NCBI RefSeq assembly: GCF_007874125.1
Contig: NZ_CP040128.1
Location: 1,116,001-1,180,000 of the forward strand
DNA: 64,000 bases
Origin: Noviherbaspirillum sp. UKPF54
GTDB lineage: Bacteria; Pseudomonadota; Gammaproteobacteria; Burkholderiales; Burkholderiaceae_D
Direction of reading: 5' to 3'
Shown here: piece by piece, positions 62,680-64,000 of the stretch
Layout of the letters: the number at the start of each line of letters is the position of its first letter
Position numbering within the stretch: position 1 is the first letter of the stretch
Notes under the pieces: generated by a model
Database searches by the model: none
Told to the model about the DNA's origin: nothing
The model's input: the letters and a program-made list of their open reading frames with translations, nothing else
Made by a program: the position numbers and the translations under genes

Positions 62680-64000
62680 ATGCTGTTGCAATCGTTGCGA
62701 ATGACCCGGCGCGACTGGCGCGCGGGCGAATTGCGATTCCTGCTGGCCGCGCTGGTCGTCGCGGTGGCGTCGCTTTCCTCGGTCGGCTTTTTCGTCGACC
62801 GCATGCGCGCCGGGCTCAATCGGGATGCCCATCAACTGCTTGGCGCCGACCTGGTAATCAATGCGGACCAGCCGGTCGCTGCGGCATGGCGCGCGCAGGC
62901 GCTGCGGCGCGGCCTGCAGCTGGCCGAGACCGTCGCCTTTCCCAGCATGGCCATGGCGGGACAGGGGGAGCAGGCCGTGTCGCAGCTGGCGTCGGTCAAG
63001 GCGGTCTCGCCCGGATATCCGCTGCGCGGGCAGCTGACGCTGGCAACCGGCACGGAGGGCGCCGACGTCGCGGCGCGCGGTATCCCGCTGCCGGGCACCG
63101 TATGGGTGGATGAAAACATTCTGGCGGCCCTCGGCGTGAAAATGGGAGCTGCGCTGCAGCTGGGCGATGCCGTGTTCCGCATCGACGGCGTGATTGCGCT
63201 CGAACCCGACCGCGGCGCGTCGTTCATGAATTTCGCGCCGCGCGTGATGCTGCGCCTGTCCGATTTGCCGGCAACCAACCTGATCCAGAACGGATCGCGC
63301 GTGACCTATCGGCTGCTCGTGGCCGGCGATGCGGCGCAGGTGGCGTACTTGCGGCGCTGGCTGGGGCAGGAGATCGAGCGTGCCAACGTGAAGGGCGTGC
63401 GCCTCGAAACGCTCGAGTCCGGCCGTCCCGAGATGCAGGCGACGCTGGATCGCGCCGAACAGTTCCTGTCGCTGGTCGGCCTGCTGTCGGCCATGCTGGC
63501 CGCGGTTGCGGTGGCGATGGCGGCGCGCCGCTTCATGTTGCGCCACCTGGATGCGTGCGCCATGCTGCGCTGCCTCGGCATGACGCAAAACCAGGTGACA
63601 TCGCTGTACCTGATCGAATTCGGCGCGGTCGGCCTGGCCGGCGGGGCGCTCGGTGTCGCGCTCGGTTTCGGCGCGCACTTCGCGCTGCTGGAATGGCTCG
63701 GCCCGTTGGTGAGCCGCCAGCTTCCGCCTGCCACCTTCATGCCCGCCCTGCAGGGGCTGGCGGCCGGCATGCTGCTGCTGATCGGCTTTGCGATACCGCC
63801 GATCCTGCAGCTGCGCGGCGTGCCGCACAACCGCGTCATCCGGCGCGAGCAGGATGCACCGCAAGCGATGACGCTGGCGACCTATGTGCTGGGCCTGAGT
63901 GCTTTCGTCGGCTTGCTGCTCTGGCAGTCCGGCGCGCCACGGCTTGGTCTGCTGACGGCCGGCGGCTTCCTCGGCGGGTTCGCCGTGTTTGCGGCGGTCG
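62680..64000 (+). CDS. FtsX-type ABC transporter permease (YbbP-like), cut by right edge
   Basis: At least 440 residues, continuing past 64000. The N-terminus MLLQSLRMTRRDWRAGELRFLL leads into a first helix (about 20-40), a large extracytoplasmic MacB-type domain (about 45-250), then FtsX core helices (about 265-285, 310-335, 360-385) and a further helix near the edge. This two-core layout is that of YbbP. The ATP-binding partner (YbbA-like) is not in the window; it may lie to the right. Confidence 0.88.
   Translation, partial: MLLQSLRMTRRDWRAGELRFLLAALVVAVASLSSVGFFVDRMRAGLNRDAHQLLGADLVINADQPVAAAWRAQALRRGLQLAETVAFPSMAMAGQGEQAVSQLASVKAVSPGYPLRGQLTLATGTEGADVAARGIPLPGTVWVDENILAALGVKMGAALQLGDAVFRIDGVIALEPDRGASFMNFAPRVMLRLSDLPATNLIQNGSRVTYRLLVAGDAAQVAYLRRWLGQEIERANVKGVRLETLESGRPEMQATLDRAEQFLSLVGLLSAMLAAVAVAMAARRFMLRHLDACAMLRCLGMTQNQVTSLYLIEFGAVGLAGGALGVALGFGAHFALLEWLGPLVSRQLPPATFMPALQGLAAGMLLLIGFAIPPILQLRGVPHNRVIRREQDAPQAMTLATYVLGLSAFVGLLLWQSGAPRLGLLTAGGFLGGFAVFAAV

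Overview
The window looks like chromosomal DNA of a betaproteobacterium in the Burkholderiales, most likely Oxalobacteraceae (a Herbaspirillum, Noviherbaspirillum or Herminiimonas relative). This rests on remembered protein similarity, on gene blocks typical of the order (rpsF-priB-rpsR-rplI, hom-thrC-moeA-moaD-moaE, yicC-gmk-rpoZ-spoT, kinase-PP2C-rph-rdgB-hemW), on high GC, and on GTG/TTG starts being common. No database search was possible.

Layout. 1-1.5 kb: ribosomal operon, cut at the left edge. 1.5-6.3 kb: a leftward efflux operon (MarR regulator, outer-membrane lipoprotein, EmrA, EmrB) between rplI and dnaB. 6.4-9.7 kb: dnaB and a DUF47/Pit phosphate module. 9.7-11.4 kb: PhoH-PIN protein. 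11.6-19.6 kb: a nine-gene leftward transcription unit that makes and transfers L-Ara4N to lipid A (Mth938-like, arnT, SMR flippase subunit, arnB, arnC, ArnA as two separate proteins, arnD, bcp). 19.8-29.3 kb: alanine aminotransferase, hom, a regulator divergent from threonine-catabolic kbl-tdh, then thrC, moeA-moaD-moaE and fluC. 29.5-32.1 kb: clpB behind a sigma-32-like promoter. 32.2-35.9 kb: AraC/MFS pair, rraA, a Crp/Fnr regulator and a small membrane protein. 36-38.6 kb: aceA and rlmJ. 38.9-42.3 kb: EAL-HDOD protein, greB, DUF3422 protein. 42.3-46.5 kb: spoT, rpoZ, gmk, yicC (leftward). 46.5-51.1 kb: Ser/Thr kinase, PP2C phosphatase, rph, rdgB, hemW.

51.2-55.2 kb is a visibly different, lower-GC and decaying segment. 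It begins with two tandem tRNA-Ser(UGA) sequences, of which only the second is complete. It then holds a SHOCT protein, a chemoreceptor lacking its signalling half, a PAS/EAL pseudogene broken by a 17-bp tandem duplication and other changes, and an array of three related hairpin/oligo-U units on the minus strand. The array is the best candidate for something unusual: two of the three units have their own promoter-like sequence and would give RNAs of about 70-80 nt.

55.3-64 kb: divergent HPP-CBS and ClC-CBS membrane proteins, two small unknown proteins, an SDR gene with a one-base frameshift in a G run, a DksA/TraR-type protein, an adenine-deaminase-type enzyme, a DUF4126 protein and the start of an FtsX-type permease cut by the right edge.

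Regulatory DNA with clear structure: a consensus promoter before marR, a 26-bp inverted repeat over the arn promoter, palindromes between the cupin regulator and kbl, a Crp/Fnr-type site centred at about -41.5 before the DUF2892 gene, and a repeat-rich region before aceA.
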